The notes under the pieces were generated by a model, which saw nothing but the letters and a program-made list of their open reading frames with translations, did no database searches and was not told the DNA's origin. This document shows, one piece after another, positions 28,913 through 36,386 of a stretch of DNA of 64,000 nucleotides. Positions within the stretch are counted from its first letter, which is position 1, and every line of letters starts with the position of its first letter. Origin of the DNA: DATGPD01 sp031423015 (GTDB lineage Bacteria; Planctomycetota; UBA1135; UBA2386); assembly GCA_031423015.1 (NCBI GenBank), contig JANPER010000040.1, forward strand, positions 1-64,000. Direction: 5' to 3'. The position numbers and the translations under genes are program-made.

Positions 28913-30637
28913 TCATCGGTGCAGGAACTGACCGCCGTTCTGCGTCGCGAGTTGGCGCATGAACTCGGGGCCGTCCATATCCCACTTGGGGCCGCGCGCC
29001 TGGCGCGCCTCTTCCTCCGCGTCGCCCCCGATGTAGACAGTGTTCACCCGGATGTTGCTGACCTCGTTCACCGTCAACATGGTCTGCAAGATGTGCTTGG
29101 GGTCGATCACATCGCCCAACGACGGCAGACCATCCGACAAGACGAACAGCTCGTCGAGTTCGGCCGGCACGCGCACCGTGGGGTCGACGGTCTTGGCGTT
29201 GAGCGCCAGCTGCAGGCCGGCCCAGACATTGGTGCCACCCTGCGGGTTGATCTTGTCCAGATCGGCGATGAACGCCTTCTTGTTGGCCGCACTGGCGGGC
29301 ACCGGCTTTGGTCGCCAGGCATTGGCGTTGGTGCTGAAGAAGATCACGTTGAACGAGCAGTCGGCGCCCAGGCGCTCGATCGCACCCTTCAGCTCGGCGT
29401 GCGCCAGCGCCCACTTGTGCTCGTACTCGGTCTCAGGCCCCGTGGTCTCCCGGCGTACCAGACGAAAGAGCATGCTGCCCGAGATGTCGACCACGAACAC
29501 GACGCGGCTGCCGGCGACCGGGATGCCAAAGAACGAGTTCGTCACCGTGACCGCGGCCTTGACGAAGCGATCGAGCTTCAGCGCCTCCGTCGCCACATCG
29601 ACCTGCAGCGTCGCCTGGTTCTCCTTCCACCACTCCTCCCACTGGTCGGGCCGGTTCTCGGCAAAGACGCACTTCGTGAGGCTGCGCAGCACCTGATGCG
29701 CGCGCGTCGGGATCAGGCCCGACGCCTTCTCGCCCACCGGCGGCTGTTTGCCGTAGTAGCGCCCGAGGGTGCCGATCAGCACCGGCACGGTGCGCGCGCT
29801 GCGGGCCGCCGCGAAGAAGTCGAGCGCCGCGATCTGATAGCGCCAACCCTGCTTGTCGTACGCCTGGATCGCCGCGTCGAGCGCGCCCGACAGCTGTGCG
29901 GGATCGATCTTGGCGCCGACCGCCACGACGGTCGCGGTCAGGGCGTCGACCGCCAACGTGGCCACGCGTTCGTCGGGCTCCAGGTTCAAGCGCGCGCTGA
30001 GCGCGGGGGTTGCCTCCGGCTGCACACCGATGCGCAACGCATCGGCCGCGGCCATGCGTATCTCGGGCACCGCGTGCGACAGCATCTGCTCGAGCAGCTC
30101 GCGGTGCGGCCCGGCGTTGTGTTGTGCGAGCATGCGCAGCGCGGCCCCCTGCCTCCCGATGCTCTTGCTGCCGTCCCCGCGTGCGGTGGCCAAGCAAGCC
30201 TCCAACGCATCGGCCGAAGTGAGCTTGCCGGCAAACTCTTCGCCGATCGCGCGCACCACCGACGGCACCAACGCCGCCTCGACTTGCTTCTGCTCGGTGC
30301 CGACGCTAGCGACCTTGAGCAGCACATGGGTGGCGGCTGCATTGTTGCGTTTGGCGACCTCAGCGCAGATCAGACGCAGCTCCCCCTCGAACGTCAGGCG
30401 CCCGGCCTTGGCCTCGGGCGTCATCCCTCGTCGCACGCTGACGAAGTGCTTGGGCTGATAGGAGCGCCCGCGGAGCTTCTCGCGGCCGGAGACATCGATG
30501 TCGCCCTTGAGGTACTCGCCGAGCCATTCGTCGAGGATCCGCACCACGTCGGCCTCCGCCTTCTGCGCTGAAGCAGGTACACAGAGGGCAAAGAACGGAA
30601 GCGCGACGAACGCGCACAGCCGGAAGAGCATGTGCAT
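28913..30637 (-). CDS. secreted HEAT-like / von Willebrand A domain protein
   Basis: A protein of about 574 residues from the ATG at 30637 with a signal peptide ending near VPASAQ. The first 350 residues are helical and HEAT-like (for example AVPEIRMAAADALRIG, DERVATLAVDAL). The VWA domain (about 375-565) has the MIDAS motif DISGSM after VVFVV, the GTNVWAGL threonine loop and the LSDGLPSLGD aspartate. VWA domains bind protein ligands through a metal ion. This HEAT-VWA combination with a signal peptide is common in planctomycetes and is usually of unknown function. It precedes the SUMF1-type gene in the same direction. Confidence 0.82.
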   Translation of the reverse strand: MHMLFRLCAFVALPFFALCVPASAQKAEADVVRILDEWLGEYLKGDIDVSGREKLRGRSYQPKHFVSVRRGMTPEAKAGRLTFEGELRLICAEVAKRNNAAATHVLLKVASVGTEQKQVEAALVPSVVRAIGEEFAGKLTSADALEACLATARGDGSKSIGRQGAALRMLAQHNAGPHRELLEQMLSHAVPEIRMAAADALRIGVQPEATPALSARLNLEPDERVATLAVDALTATVVAVGAKIDPAQLSGALDAAIQAYDKQGWRYQIAALDFFAAARSARTVPVLIGTLGRYYGKQPPVGEKASGLIPTRAHQVLRSLTKCVFAENRPDQWEEWWKENQATLQVDVATEALKLDRFVKAAVTVTNSFFGIPVAGSRVVFVVDISGSMLFRLVRRETTGPETEYEHKWALAHAELKGAIERLGADCSFNVIFFSTNANAWRPKPVPASAANKKAFIADLDKINPQGGTNVWAGLQLALNAKTVDPTVRVPAELDELFVLSDGLPSLGDVIDPKHILQTMLTVNEVSNIRVNTVYIGGDAEEEARQARGPKWDMDGPEFMRQLATQNGGQFLHR

Positions 30638-30748
30638 TCTGGGACGCGGCAGGGATACCGCTGAGAGGACCACAGGGAGGTGCCGGGCAGGCCTGGGCAG
30701 TCTAGTGCGGCCCGCAACCGAGGTTGCGGCGCGGTCGGAAATCGTCGG

Positions 30749-31672
30749 CTAGAACGCGCAGGTCAGGGCAACCGAGCCGATGACCTCGGCCTCGTCGCCG
30801 CCGTTGATCGCCTGGGTGTTGTCGCCGAGAAACAGCAGGTTGACCCCGGCGGACAGGGTCCAGCTGCCGAAGCGGCCTAGCCCCGAGTCGCTCTCGCCGG
30901 CGGGCCGCCGTAGCCGCACCGGCAGACTGGCCGCGAAGCCGACGTCCAGGTAGCCGAACGTGTCGTCCCGGCCACTGCGCTCGAAGTAGTCGTGCAGACT
31001 GCACCCGAACGTGATCGGCACTGCCAACGTCAACGGCAGGTCGGCGCGGAGGTCGACGGTGAAGGCTGGCTGCACGCCAAGTTCGGCGTAGCTGCCACGA
31101 TCACTGCCAAGGTCAGCCTGCCCCTCGTATTCCAGGGCGACCGTCGCCGCGGGTTGCAGACCGCTGAACCAATCGCCAGCCCACAGCGGCTTGTCGTCAT
31201 AGCTGAGCCCGAGCGCCACTTCCTGCACCGCTGGGAACGCGTCGTTCGGCGACGTGTAGGCGGAGTAGATCACGCTGGCCTTGCCGCAACCGAACAGGCC
31301 GACGCCGACGCCAGCGTAGAGATCAGATTCGTACCAGTGCTCGAGGGTGCCATGCGAGCCTGACGGTCCGTTGTGCACGCTGTTCCAAGTACCCAGCGTC
31401 AACGTGCTCGACGTGAGCGCGCCGGTGCCGCCATCGAACAGGCTGTAGTTGAGTTCGAGGCTCGGCTGCAAGATCAGCCCCTGATTCTCCTGCAGGATGC
31501 CGCGAAAGAAGTACTGCGATGGCAGGGTGAGCGCGAACACACCCGACAAGCGAGAGGGTTCCGCCTCGGGCACCGCCGAAACCGCAGCGACGGGCAGCGC
31601 TTCCGCACCTTGCCCCGACACCACGCTCGCCAACCATGGGATCGGCAACGTCACCAACGCATGCCAGCGCAT
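30749..31672 (-). CDS. putative outer-membrane beta-barrel protein
   Basis: A 307-residue exported protein. A signal peptide (about 1-20) is followed by alternating amphipathic strands with frequent aromatic residues at strand ends, ending in the C-terminal SVALTCAF with terminal Phe, as is usual for outer-membrane barrels. The segment SQYFFRGILQENQGLILQPS (Y-F-x-R-G and Q) resembles a family of small proteobacterial barrel proteins (TIGR02001 type). Function is unknown. It supports a diderm envelope. A hairpin (CCGCAACC at 30712-30719 against GGTTGCGG at 30722-30729) lies just after the stop but lacks a T tract. Confidence 0.65.
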   Translation of the reverse strand: MRWHALVTLPIPWLASVVSGQGAEALPVAAVSAVPEAEPSRLSGVFALTLPSQYFFRGILQENQGLILQPSLELNYSLFDGGTGALTSSTLTLGTWNSVHNGPSGSHGTLEHWYESDLYAGVGVGLFGCGKASVIYSAYTSPNDAFPAVQEVALGLSYDDKPLWAGDWFSGLQPAATVALEYEGQADLGSDRGSYAELGVQPAFTVDLRADLPLTLAVPITFGCSLHDYFERSGRDDTFGYLDVGFAASLPVRLRRPAGESDSGLGRFGSWTLSAGVNLLFLGDNTQAINGGDEAEVIGSVALTCAF

Positions 31673-31724
31673 GAATAACCTTCGTCCTTGGCGTGCGAAT
31701 GCCTTGAGAGGTCACGCCTTCGGG

Positions 31725-33242
31725 TCACACGCAACGGCCCAAGATGCGCACTTTGAACCCAAGCTCCTGCGACAGCGCCACCATCTCGCCAAAGACATCG
31801 CCATACGCCACGGCCACGTGATTCGACAGGTAGTGCGCCATCAACGTGTCGCGGCTGATGCCCATGTCAGCCGCCATGAACGGCCACTGCCGTGTCGTGC
31901 CGTTCCACCACTCGTCGCGCACCGCGGGCGGCAGTTGCACGACTTCGCCCTTGCCGATGTCCATCCACAGCACCCCCCCCTTGATGTAGGCCCGCGCCCA
32001 GGTCATCGCGCCCGGCAGCGACTCGCCGGCGAACGTGCCGCCAGGCACCGGAAAGTACATCGACGGCTGCCGGTAGCTGTGAACGCCACGCAGGGTGTCC
32101 TTGTCGTGATTGAAGGCGTAGGCGCCGCACGAACCCGAGTTGAGCAACACCCACAGGAAGCGCCCCGCGTGCAGCGCGCCCCACCGCACGTCGTGGAACA
32201 TCACCGCCTCGTGCAGCCCCTTGTGCCGGAGCAGGCGCCGCATCATCTCCATCGGCATCGCGTTGCCCTGGTCCGCCTCGGTGGCGCAAATGATCGGCGC
32301 GCCGTTCGATTCAGGCCGACACGCCGAATTGAGGAGCCCCTCGGCGAAGTCAGACGGCGGCCGATGGTTGATGAGGCCAAGCTGATACTGCCACCCGACG
32401 CAGTCGGCGTGGAACTCGTTCACCAGGTCGAGCGCCGCCAAGTAGTCGCGCAGCTGTTCCTTGGTGCTGGCCTCGGTGAAGTCCGCGGCGTCCTCTTGGC
32501 GCCAGTGCATCTGCACGCCCTGGTCGAGCACGAACTGGAAGGCGTCGTCGATGCGCCGCTGCTCGATCGCCTTGCCGCGGTCGATGATCCACACCTGGTC
32601 GACCTTGTGCTCGGTGAACGCGTGCTTGTTGAGCAGCCGCGGCCCGAAGTAACCGTTGATCATCCCCATCGACGTGTCGCCGAGCATCAACATCAGCGCG
32701 CGCTTGCGGCGCAGCTCACTGGCGACGGCGCGGGCGCGGTGCACGGCCGCAACGTCGACCGGCGCCGTGTATGCCACTTCGTCTTCTGCGTAGCGGATGC
32801 GGCCGCTCGTGCACCACGCTTCCAAGCGCTGCATGAACACGTCGTCTTGCGTCCAGTCGCGCGCATCGGTCCACACCCGCGAGAACGCGCGATCGAGCGA
32901 CTCCAGGCAGGCGCCGGTGTTCAGGAGGCCGACCAGGCCAGGCCACCGCCCGGAGAAGTTGCTCGCGAGCAACAGCGGGTTGTCCTTGCCCACCACGCCG
33001 TCGGTGGTGTGCGGCCCGTAGAACCAATGCACGCACACGCCGATCATCGGATCGTCGATCGGCCCCAACTTGGCGATGGCCTCGTGCGGCTTGGTCACGA
33101 AGCCGTCGATCAGGTAGGGCCGGTGGCCGAGCTTGGTGAGCGCACGTTCGATCTGTTGCGTGGTCTCACGGTAGTTGGGAACGGCGACCTCGTTCGGTTT
33201 CGAGCGAGCGTCTCCGGGCCAGAACAGGGCGATGCGCGACAT
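31725..33242 (-). CDS. L-fucose/L-arabinose isomerase-like protein
   Basis: A cytoplasmic protein of 505 residues in the fucose isomerase fold family. The N-terminal half has the alternating substrate-binding domain (RIALFWPGD, YLIDGFVT, WFYGPHTTDG). The central GDTSMGMINGYFGPRLL and the later CATEADQGNAM and FHDVRWG segments match the Glu and Asp that bind Mn2+ in FucI/AraA, and an NHVAVAYGD segment near the end supplies a histidine. It likely interconverts an aldose and ketose, though the substrate is not certain and no sugar kinase or aldolase gene is nearby. Length is a little below that of E. coli FucI. Confidence 0.75.
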   Translation of the reverse strand: MSRIALFWPGDARSKPNEVAVPNYRETTQQIERALTKLGHRPYLIDGFVTKPHEAIAKLGPIDDPMIGVCVHWFYGPHTTDGVVGKDNPLLLASNFSGRWPGLVGLLNTGACLESLDRAFSRVWTDARDWTQDDVFMQRLEAWCTSGRIRYAEDEVAYTAPVDVAAVHRARAVASELRRKRALMLMLGDTSMGMINGYFGPRLLNKHAFTEHKVDQVWIIDRGKAIEQRRIDDAFQFVLDQGVQMHWRQEDAADFTEASTKEQLRDYLAALDLVNEFHADCVGWQYQLGLINHRPPSDFAEGLLNSACRPESNGAPIICATEADQGNAMPMEMMRRLLRHKGLHEAVMFHDVRWGALHAGRFLWVLLNSGSCGAYAFNHDKDTLRGVHSYRQPSMYFPVPGGTFAGESLPGAMTWARAYIKGGVLWMDIGKGEVVQLPPAVRDEWWNGTTRQWPFMAADMGISRDTLMAHYLSNHVAVAYGDVFGEMVALSQELGFKVRILGRCV

Positions 33243-33304
33243 GTCGGGCGGGGATTGTCGGGACTGAGGTCACGAACAGAAGCACAGCTCGCGAGAATCC
33301 CGAC

Positions 33305-34054
33305 ATGCTCCGCGCCTTCGAGGTCTTCCTGCTGCCCCCCCTGCTGCCGCTGCTGGTGGCCGGCGCCGGCCTGCTCCTACGCCGCCGCCGCAAGGGACTC
33401 GGCAACGCCGCGCTGGCTCTGGGCCTCGCGCTGTTGGTCGCCTGCAACCTGCCGATCGTCGGCGTCGCGTTACTGCGCACGCTGCAAACGTCACCGGCTC
33501 TCGACTTGGCGCAGTTGCCAGCCGGCCCGCAGGCGATCGTCGTATTGAGCGCCGACATGGACGTCGGCGCCGACGAATACGGCGGTCAAACCGTCGGTCC
33601 CATGACCATGCAGCGCATCCGGTATGCCGCGCTGCTGCACAAGGCCACGGGCCTGCCGATCCTGGTGTCCGGTGGAAAACTGCCCTCGCACCAAGAGTCG
33701 CATGCCACCTCGATGCAACGCGCCTTGCAGAACGAGTTCGGCGTGCAGGTGCGCTGGCACGAAGACCGAAGCCAAACCACCGCGGAGAACGCCCGCTACA
33801 GCGCCAGTCTGCTTACGGAGGCAGGACTCTCACGCGTGTTCCTAGTGACGCATGCCTGGCACATGCCGCGCGCCATGGCGGTGTTCGCAAGGCACGGCCT
33901 CCACGCCGTCGCGGCGCCCACCGCGTTTGCCCACTGGCCCACCAACCCGTGGGTGGCGTGGCTGCCGCGTTGGTCGGGCCAACGCGACGCGGCGCTGGCG
34001 GGGCACGAGTGGCTCGGCCGCCTGTACTACGCGGTCATGGGTGGCGAGGCGTGA
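33305..34054 (+). CDS. DUF218 / YdcF-ElyC-SanA family membrane protein
   Basis: A 249-residue protein with two N-terminal hydrophobic helices (about 5-24 and 33-58) and a C-terminal DUF218 domain (about 77-235): AIVVLSADMDVG, GLPILVSGG, TTAENARYSASLL and VFLVTHAWHMPRAMAVFARHG are the diagnostic blocks. ElyC and SanA in enterobacteria affect envelope integrity and peptidoglycan precursor supply at low temperature or under vancomycin. The gene is divergent from the isomerase gene with a 62-base gap and is followed at 34181 by a PilZ gene. Confidence 0.88.
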   Translation: MLRAFEVFLLPPLLPLLVAGAGLLLRRRRKGLGNAALALGLALLVACNLPIVGVALLRTLQTSPALDLAQLPAGPQAIVVLSADMDVGADEYGGQTVGPMTMQRIRYAALLHKATGLPILVSGGKLPSHQESHATSMQRALQNEFGVQVRWHEDRSQTTAENARYSASLLTEAGLSRVFLVTHAWHMPRAMAVFARHGLHAVAAPTAFAHWPTNPWVAWLPRWSGQRDAALAGHEWLGRLYYAVMGGEA

Positions 34055-34180
34055 GATGACCCGGTTCGCTCGGCCCCCCTCGACGGGCTCGTTCTCACGC
34101 TGGGACTGGGCCTTCGCGTGCAACGACCAAAACCACTTCAGTCGGATTCTGCGCCCGGCCGATTCTCGGACCGGGAAGCC

Positions 34181-34513
34181 ATGAAGCGAAAAACGATCGA
34201 TCGACGCCGTGACGGCCGGCTCGAGATGAGCAGCCCGGCGCTCGTGAGCCTGCCCGGGCGTACGCCCATCACCGACGCCCCCGCCGTCATGGTCGATCTA
34301 TCAACCACCGGCATGCGCCTGCACATGTGGATCTCGATGCCCAAGCACCGGATGGCCAGCGTGCGCATCGACATCGAGGGCGAGGTCTACGCAGTGAACG
34401 GCCGCGTCGTGCGAGTGGAGCCGGCGCCGGAGGGTGGACACTTGATCGGCCTCGAGTTCGACCCCGCGAGCTTGGAGAACAATCCGTTCCCAGACTGCGT
34501 GCTGAGTAAGTAG
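34181..34513 (+). CDS. PilZ-domain protein (c-di-GMP binding)
   Basis: A stand-alone PilZ protein of 110 residues. Both parts of the c-di-GMP site can be seen: the RRRDGR arginine pair (R-x3-R) near residues 8-13 and the DLSTTGMRL motif ([DN]-x-S-x-x-G) near 41-49; the rest forms the expected barrel (VRIDIEGEVYAVNGRVVRVE, HLIGLEFD). It probably transmits cyclic-di-GMP levels to a partner protein. The ATG at 34181 was chosen because it directly precedes the arginine motif; an upstream start at 34118 adds unstructured sequence. There is no diguanylate cyclase in the window. Confidence 0.9.
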   Translation: MKRKTIDRRRDGRLEMSSPALVSLPGRTPITDAPAVMVDLSTTGMRLHMWISMPKHRMASVRIDIEGEVYAVNGRVVRVEPAPEGGHLIGLEFDPASLENNPFPDCVLSK

Positions 34514-34603
34514 GCGCCCCAGTCTTGACGGCGCGCTTGGCAGCGCGGACACGGCCAGCACTGAACGCCTGCCTCGCGCTCGCGTGTGCCCGACGTACGT
34601 TGC

Positions 34604-35251
34604 ATGCTGGTCGGCGTGGCTTCACCGCACGCGCACCGCAGGTTCCTCCCTGTCGCCGGCTCTTTGCTGATCGCCCTGTCGGGCTGCCACGGCGCAGCCC
34701 CGGCGAACTCCGCGGCGGAGGTCCGCCTCGACACCGCGCAGTTTGCGAGCATCGAGTTTGGCGGGGAAGGCAAGATCACCGTCGCGGGCGATTCGATCAC
34801 CCTCGGCGCCGGGAGCCCGCTCACGGGCGCGCGCTGGAACGGCCCACCGGTGCCGACCGTCGACTACGAGCTGAGCCTGGTCGCCACGCGCGTGCAGGGC
34901 GGCGACTTCTTCTGCGGAGTCACGTTCCCGGTGCGCGACAGCCATTGCACGCTCATCCTCGGCGGCTGGGGCGGCGCGCTGGTCGGACTGTCGTGCCTCG
35001 ATGGTTTGGACGCCTCGGAGAACGACAGCACGACGCACTTCGGCTTCGTCACCGGACGGCCCTACCGCGTGCGCCTGGGGGTGACCGCCCGGCGCATTGT
35101 CGTGCGTATCGACGAAGAGACGAAGATCGATGTCAACATCGAAGGGCGCGCCGTGTCGCTGCGCGCCGACGTGGCCCAGACGCCACCGCTCTCGGTATGC
35201 AGCTACGCGACGACCGCGCGCATCAGCGACCTTCGCCTGACGCGGCGGTGA
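34604..35251 (+). CDS. putative lipoprotein with DUF1080/concanavalin-like fold
   Basis: A protein of about 215 residues with a lipobox ending LSGC near residue 28, so probably lipid-anchored on the outside of the inner membrane or in the outer membrane. The remainder has strand-rich blocks typical of the DUF1080 (3-keto-disaccharide hydrolase) or laminin-G-like fold: YELSLVATRVQGGDFFCGVTF, GRPYRVRLGVTARRIVVRID and the ISDLRLTRR ending. These domains often bind or cleave glycans in planctomycetes. The ATG at 34604 was preferred to a GTG at 34586. The gene ends just before a series of three large palindromes. Confidence 0.65.
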   Translation: MLVGVASPHAHRRFLPVAGSLLIALSGCHGAAPANSAAEVRLDTAQFASIEFGGEGKITVAGDSITLGAGSPLTGARWNGPPVPTVDYELSLVATRVQGGDFFCGVTFPVRDSHCTLILGGWGGALVGLSCLDGLDASENDSTTHFGFVTGRPYRVRLGVTARRIVVRIDEETKIDVNIEGRAVSLRADVAQTPPLSVCSYATTARISDLRLTRR

Positions 35252-35269
35252 CGGCGCCGTCGGTCTGAG

Positions 35270-35320
35270 TTCCACAGCCGAAGCATCTTCGCGAAGCGCG
35301 AAGATGTTTCGGCTGTGGAA
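35270..35320. repeat. palindrome 1: 24-bp stem, 3-base loop
   Basis: The left arm (35270-35293) and right arm (35297-35320) are complementary over 24 bp except one position, which is a G-U pair in RNA. The loop is AAG. No T-rich tract follows on either strand, so it is not a textbook terminator. It lies between two convergent genes and directly adjoins palindrome 2. Confidence 0.9.
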
Positions 35321-35432
35321 AGTCATGAGCCGTAAGACGTAAGCCGTAAGTCCAGAACGCGGACAGGCAGCGACGGTGAGGCGGTCAGGCGGCGGTCTGG
35401 GACTCATGGCTTACGTCTTACGGCTCATGACT
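35321..35432. repeat. palindrome 2: 33-bp arms, 46-base spacer
   Basis: The left arm (35321-35353) pairs with the right arm (35400-35432) at 31 of 33 positions. The arms contain the words GCCGTAAG and TAAGACGTAAGCC; GCCGTAAG occurs twice in the left arm. It starts on the base after palindrome 1 ends and is followed with no gap by palindrome 3. The arms are more AT-rich than the coding surroundings. Confidence 0.9.
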
Positions 35433-35484
35433 CGCGGCAGAGCCGCCGGGCGGCTCGCTTCTCGTTGGTTGCGGCTCTGCCGCG
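35433..35484. repeat. palindrome 3: perfect 14-bp arms, 24-base loop
   Basis: CGCGGCAGAGCCGC (35433-35446) is exactly complementary to 35471-35484. The region inside can form a competing short hairpin (GAGCCG with CGGCTC around 35440-35456). It ends 22 bases before the stop codon of the convergent pirin gene. Confidence 0.9.
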
Positions 35485-35506
35485 CTGAGTCCTAAAGACC
35501 TGAGCG

Positions 35507-36220
35507 CTACGCCAGATCGAACAGCAGCACCTCGGTGCCCGGCTGTTGGCCGATGATTCGCAGTCGCGACTCGGCCTCGATCGCGGCGCCATCACCGGCC
35601 GTCAGCTCGACACCGTGCCGATCGACACCGCTGAGCCGGACCGCGCCGCGCGCCACCTGCAGCCAGGCGCCGCGGTCGGCCGCCAGCACGTGATCGACCG
35701 AGTCACCGGCCGAAAGCCGAGCCACGAACACCTCGGCGTCGGCCTCCAGGACCGTCGTGGCCTGACTCGTGCGCGGGCCGGCGATGCGGTGCAGGGCACC
35801 ATGGGCGAGATCGCCGACCGGGGCCTGCTCGTAGCGCGGCGGCAGGTTCTTGGCGCGCGGGAAGATCCAGATCTGCAGCAGGTGGACCGGCGTCGTCGGC
35901 GACGGGTTGTGCTCGCTGTGCGTCACCCCGGTGCCGGCCGACATGACCTGCACTTCGCCTGGCCGGATCACCGAGCCGTTCCCCATGCTGTCCTTGTGTT
36001 GCAGCTCGCCCGCCAAGATCCAGGTCAGGATCTCCATGTCGCGGTGCGGATGGCTGCCAAAGCCGCGCGCCGGCGCCACGTGATCCTCGTTGAGGACGCG
36101 CAGCCCGCGAAAGTGAACATGCTCGGGATCGTGGTAGTCGGCGAACGAGAACGAGTGGTAGGTGCGCAGCCAGCCGTGGTCGGCATGGCCGCGATCGGCG
36201 GCTTTGCGGATGGTGATCAT
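35507..36220 (-). CDS. pirin-family cupin protein
   Basis: A cytoplasmic bicupin of 237 residues, similar in layout to E. coli YhhW. The N-terminal cupin keeps the metal ligands: the two histidines in GSHPHRDMEILTW and the His/Glu pair in GTGVTHSEHNPS. Characteristic segments include RTYHSFSFADYHDPEH at the start and LLQIWIFP. YhhW-type pirins can oxidise quercetin in vitro, but their cell role is mostly unknown; others act as redox sensors. The start at the ATG at 36220 matches the usual MITIRKAADRG N-terminus. Confidence 0.95.
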   Translation of the reverse strand: MITIRKAADRGHADHGWLRTYHSFSFADYHDPEHVHFRGLRVLNEDHVAPARGFGSHPHRDMEILTWILAGELQHKDSMGNGSVIRPGEVQVMSAGTGVTHSEHNPSPTTPVHLLQIWIFPRAKNLPPRYEQAPVGDLAHGALHRIAGPRTSQATTVLEADAEVFVARLSAGDSVDHVLAADRGAWLQVARGAVRLSGVDRHGVELTAGDGAAIEAESRLRIIGQQPGTEVLLFDLA

Positions 36221-36234
36221 GAAAGAAGCAGGAA

Positions 36235-36366
36235 GTGGTCGCCGACGGCGAAGTCATCGGCGAGCGTGAGACCGGCGTGTTCAAACGCCTGGTCGGCGGT
36301 GGCTGGCCGGATCCGCAGCGGGTCGTCCAGGCGATCGGCAAGCGGATGGCCGCCGCGAAGGAGTAG
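36235..36366 (+). pseudogene. possible gene remnant or small ORF (43 codons)
   Basis: An open stretch from GTG 36235 to the TAG at 36364-36366 has G or C in the third position of 38 of 43 codons, which is what real genes in this window show. The peptide (GEVIGERETGVFKRLVGGGW in its middle) reads like the C-terminal end of a protein. A TGA lies 15 bases upstream of the GTG in the same frame and no ATG start or ribosome site is seen. It is therefore either a fragment left after deletion of a larger gene or a small gene. The family is not recognised. Confidence 0.35.
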
Positions 36367-36386
36367 GGTCGCGCGTGCCGAGGCCG

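Noticed and set aside
30712..30729. Hairpin after the outer-membrane barrel gene as an intrinsic terminator
   Set aside because: The 8-bp stem is good but the loop is only two bases and no T tract follows on the minus strand.
31497..33548. Open frame of about 680 codons on the plus strand opposite the barrel and isomerase genes
   Set aside because: It spans two real minus-strand genes and their gap, and shows no family motif; a GC-driven shadow.
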